From positions 1 to 16,646 of the forward strand of contig WRER01000002.1 of the NCBI GenBank assembly GCA_009779205.1: a DNA stretch of 16,646 nt, given 5' to 3'. This document shows, piece by piece, positions 14,786 through 16,646 of this stretch. The stretch's first letter is position 1. Every line of letters starts with the position of its first letter. A model generated the notes under the pieces. That model was given only the letters and a program-made list of their open reading frames with translations, had not been told where the DNA came from and searched no databases. The position numbers were made by a program, and so were the translations under genes. This DNA is from Methanobacteriota archaeon. GTDB taxonomy: Archaea; Halobacteriota; Methanomicrobia; Methanomicrobiales; Methanospirillaceae.

Positions 14786-15340
14786 TCACTCTTTTTTGTT
14801 GGCATAGTACTTTGAAAGTGTTGCCTGGCGCTGGTTCATATATTTTGCTCCACTTTTGACGTTATACGGAGCAGAAGCGCGCTCAGTTGAGTAAAAAACC
14901 AGTTGTCCGATTGACATGCCTTCATAGACCTTTACCGGGCGGGCATTTACATTACACATCTCAAGTGTAATACTGCCACGAAACCCTGCATCTATCCAGC
15001 CACCAGTCTGATGAAGTTCGATTCCAAGGCGTGCGATGCTACTTTTTCCTTCGATACTTGCAACAATATCATCTGGAAGGCCGATGACTTCCAGTGTTTC
15101 AGCAAGCACGAACTGTCCAGGAAAGAGAGTAAAGCTTGATGCAGTAATGGCCTCTGTTTGCGCACAGACAGATTCATGATCATATGGATCAATGACATCT
15201 TGTCCGGGCAGGTACCACACAAAATGACCTCCAAGGCGGATGTCAAGAGAGTTTGGCTGGATTAGATCGGGATTAAACGGATCTACAAAGATGTGGCCGT
15301 GCCTGATCCGATCACTGATCTGCCAGTCAACGAGTATCAT
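14786..15340 (-). CDS. dcd: dCTP deaminase (possibly bifunctional dCTP deaminase/dUTPase)
   Basis: Trimeric dUTPase-fold enzyme that deaminates dCTP for dTTP synthesis, 184 aa. Signature elements are [11 protein letters not shown] (residues 27-37), the core [20 protein letters not shown] (97-116), the catalytic-Glu region GSITLEM, GMSIGQL, and the C-terminal [16 protein letters not shown] closing the active site. The [11 protein letters not shown] stretch is closer to the HxTAGFIDPGF form of the bifunctional mycobacterial/methanogen enzymes than to the E. coli HVTAHRIDPGW, so it may also hydrolyse dUTP; this is inference. No Shine-Dalgarno precedes ATG 15340. The thrS promoter lies directly downstream, so the two genes are probably separate units. 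Confidence 0.95.
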   Translation of the reverse strand: MILVDWQISDRIRHGHIFVDPFNPDLIQPNSLDIRLGGHFVWYLPGQDVIDPYDHESVCAQTEAITASSFTLFPGQFVLAETLEVIGLPDDIVASIEGKSSIARLGIELHQTGGWIDAGFRGSITLEMCNVNARPVKVYEGMSIGQLVFYSTERASAPYNVKSGAKYMNQRQATLSKYYANKKE

Positions 15341-15451
15341 GTGTACACTTCATCATGCACGGTATTGAGATGTTGGTATTACTCTTCATCGGTACTCATA
15401 CGACGCAGATGTCTCGAATAACAAAGAGGTTTTGCGAGTTTTGATTCTCAA

Positions 15452-15869
15452 TATAGATTTGCAGACAGAATGCAGGCTGTGCCGGAGCCATTTTTATTAA
15501 AACTCTCTTGCCTCTCTGTTGATCCTGAAATTATCTTATTTGCTGGAGGCTTTCCTGATACACACCTCTCCACCATCCGGAATGTGTATGGCGCTCGTTG
15601 CCGTTTTTTCTGTGATCTCATCGATGATCAAGAATCCAAGAGGTGGAATCTTTCTCTGGATCACACTGCCTGATGGAGTGAAAGGAATGGATCTCTTTCA
15701 TGCAGCAGTAGAACAAAAGGTAGGTATTATGCCAGGACTTCCTTTTTACTATGATGAGACAGTGCCAGAGAGTAATTCCGGTATTAGGCTGAATTTTTCG
15801 TCTATGAATGAGGAGAGGACACAGGCAGGTATGGAACGATTACAAACTGCATTTTCACGGGTAATGTAG
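15452..15869 (+). pseudogene. Decayed PLP-dependent aminotransferase (class I/II, Aro8/LysN-like)
   Basis: Remnant of an enzyme normally near 390-400 aa. The first frame reads YRFADRMQAVPEPFLLKL, then DPEIILFAGGFPD, the typical N terminus of this aminotransferase group. No ATG, GTG or TTG lies in frame before YRFADRM, so the native start is gone; the first ATG is 15470. Straight after GGFPD comes THLSTIRNVYGARCRFFCD, which belongs near the C-terminal domain, so some 250 residues including the PLP-lysine region are deleted. Near 15630-15645 the frame shifts and continues as NPRGGIFLWITLPDG, PGLPFYYDE and IRLNFSSMNEE to the normal C terminus. Lost start, internal deletion and frameshift all point to a dead gene. 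Confidence 0.85.
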
Positions 15870-15877
15870 GTGAAAAG

Positions 15878-16432
15878 ATGAATACAGATATACAGTTCGA
15901 TTCTTTTTCGCTCTATCATGAGAGCCAAAGCCTTGTTCGGAAACATCTCCTTGTACAGATCATTGTGTTCATCTGTATCATTGTTGGATGGTGGGGCTTT
16001 ATCCAGCAGATACTTTTTCAAATCCCTTTTGGAACAAATCCTGCATCAGATATCGAGGTCATCATTATCTGGATCGTGTCTGGATGGATTCTTCCTGCGA
16101 TTATCATAGCAACACGCCTTGAGATTGAGGTTACACCATCAGAACTTCGATTTCAGTATAAGCCGTTTCATGTATCAGCTCACATTATTCCACGTTCTTC
16201 GATACTTCACGTCCAAAAGGAGGTGTACCGCCCATTTGCAAGATTTTTCGGATGGGGAATACGCTATCGGGATGGAGTTGTAGCATATACCGTATCAGGG
16301 GATGAAGGCGTGTACATTGTGCATCAGACCACAATGGGAGCTGAGAAGAAGATATTGCTTGGATCACAGCGTGCTGCTGAGCTGGAGCAGGTGTTATCCA
16401 AAAGTGAAAAAATAGTACACTGTCTCATCTAA
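15878..16432 (+). CDS. Two-TM membrane protein with C-terminal PH-like domain, unknown function
   Basis: 184-aa hypothetical protein. Two transmembrane segments (about residues 24-47 and 59-79) are followed by a soluble domain with beta-rich features: RLEIEVTPSELRFQYKPFH, IIPRSSILHVQKEVYRPF, GWGIRYRDGVVAYTVSGDEG and ILLGSQRAAELEQVL. This pattern recurs in uncharacterised bacterial and archaeal PH-like (DUF6141-type) proteins; I give that name from memory. AGGTG lies about 6 nt upstream of ATG 15878, supporting the start, 8 nt after the pseudogene stop, so it once probably shared a transcript with the aminotransferase. No catalytic motif is visible. Confidence 0.75.
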   Translation: MNTDIQFDSFSLYHESQSLVRKHLLVQIIVFICIIVGWWGFIQQILFQIPFGTNPASDIEVIIIWIVSGWILPAIIIATRLEIEVTPSELRFQYKPFHVSAHIIPRSSILHVQKEVYRPFARFFGWGIRYRDGVVAYTVSGDEGVYIVHQTTMGAEKKILLGSQRAAELEQVLSKSEKIVHCLI

Positions 16433-16439
16433 ATCTTTA

Positions 16440-16493
16440 AACCACGAAAAACACGATAATAAACCTGAAAGCTCAACGTACTCTTTCGTGGTT
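16440..16493. repeat. 10-bp inverted repeat with 34-nt loop, possible terminator or small element
   Basis: AACCACGAAA (16440-16449) is perfectly repeated in reverse complement as TTTCGTGGTT (16484-16493). It begins 7 nt after the stop of the PH-like gene and is followed by T-rich sequence, so it could terminate that gene. CACGAAAAACACG-type sequence inside is reminiscent of short interspersed sequences in methanogen genomes; this is a memory-based impression. Confidence 0.5.
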
Positions 16494-16526
16494 AATCTCA
16501 TTTCTTCGGCGCGATTGAATAGTATA

Positions 16527-16538
16527 GGAGTTACGCAC
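16527..16538. mobile_element. Candidate insertion-sequence end
   Basis: GGAGTTACGCAC resembles the outer ends of several insertion sequences, and it lies 17 nt outside the stop codon of the minus-strand ORF that enters from the right edge, which is where a terminal repeat would sit. The partner repeat would be beyond the window, so this is unproven. Confidence 0.25.
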
Positions 16539-16555
16539 CCTCGTCTGAAAAAAAA

Positions 16556-16646
16556 TTATAGCGCATACTTTGGGTATTGAATGTAATCTGCTATTGCTCC
16601 TTTTATTATCTGCCACTTCGCTTCATATATGGTTATATCTTGGACT
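16556..16646 (-). CDS. C-terminal end of an unidentified ORF, possibly a transposase
   Basis: A frame enters from the right edge and runs 29 codons to TAA at 16556-16558. The peptide begins VQDITIYEAKWQIIK and ends DYIQYPKYAL. It has a coherent amphipathic-helix look (EAKWQIIKGAIADYI) and is followed on its strand by a T run and then the possible IS end. I do not recognise the family from 29 residues; a transposase is a guess from the flanking sequence. Confidence 0.4.
   Translation of the reverse strand, partial: VQDITIYEAKWQIIKGAIADYIQYPKYAL

Noticed and set aside
1..16646. CRISPR array, toxin-antitoxin pair, restriction or phage-defence system
   Set aside because: No regularly spaced direct repeats and no cas, toxin, methylase or nuclease motifs were seen on either strand.

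Overview
The window looks like chromosome of a hydrogenotrophic methanogenic euryarchaeon, most likely a Methanomicrobiales relative; genus and species cannot be read from it. Supporting genes are archaeal Pus10, Rpb4 (RpoF), ribosomal protein L21e and a DUF655 protein in their usual archaeal order, an archaeal-type threonyl-tRNA synthetase, a Tfx-type methanogen regulator, and a KorDABC/SucC/fumarase set typical of the partial reductive TCA cycle. Several genes lack a Shine-Dalgarno sequence and have a TATA-like element about 23-27 nt before the ATG, which is a leaderless archaeal style.

Region 1 (1-5264, minus strand) is one apparent operon, fumA-fumB-korD-korA-korB-korC-sucC, with sucC running off the left edge. 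Its genes overlap or lie at most 44 nt apart. Together they cover malate to fumarate, and succinate through succinyl-CoA to 2-oxoglutarate. The fumarate-reducing step and sucD are not in the window.

Region 2 (5322-6964) holds a tRNA-Ala(GGC) gene with its own TATA-like box and, downstream on the same strand, an exported protein with a C-terminal TPR. The middle of that protein resembles archaeal transglutaminase-like domains but lacks the expected catalytic Cys and His. A roughly 280-bp AT-rich stretch without a convincing gene follows.

Region 3 (6919-12124, minus strand) is a run read in the order trx-like C, trx-like B, trx-like A, ccdA, pus10, rpl21e, rpoF, DUF655, ending at a strong hairpin/T-tract terminator. 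Three tandem exported thioredoxin-fold proteins (two with lipoboxes) plus a CcdA electron carrier make a candidate extracytoplasmic thiol-redox module. Each trx-like gene has a TTTATC element 23-25 nt before its ATG, and two of these sit in an identical 12-nt sequence.

Region 4 (12125-15340) has a possible 48-aa ORF, a Tfx-family regulator with an inverted repeat over its presumed promoter, thrS with a clear TATA promoter, and dcd.

Region 5 (15341-16646) is accessory in character: a collapsed class I/II aminotransferase pseudogene, a two-TM protein with a PH-like domain, a long inverted repeat, and the 3' end of an unidentified minus-strand ORF followed by a sequence that could be an insertion-sequence end.
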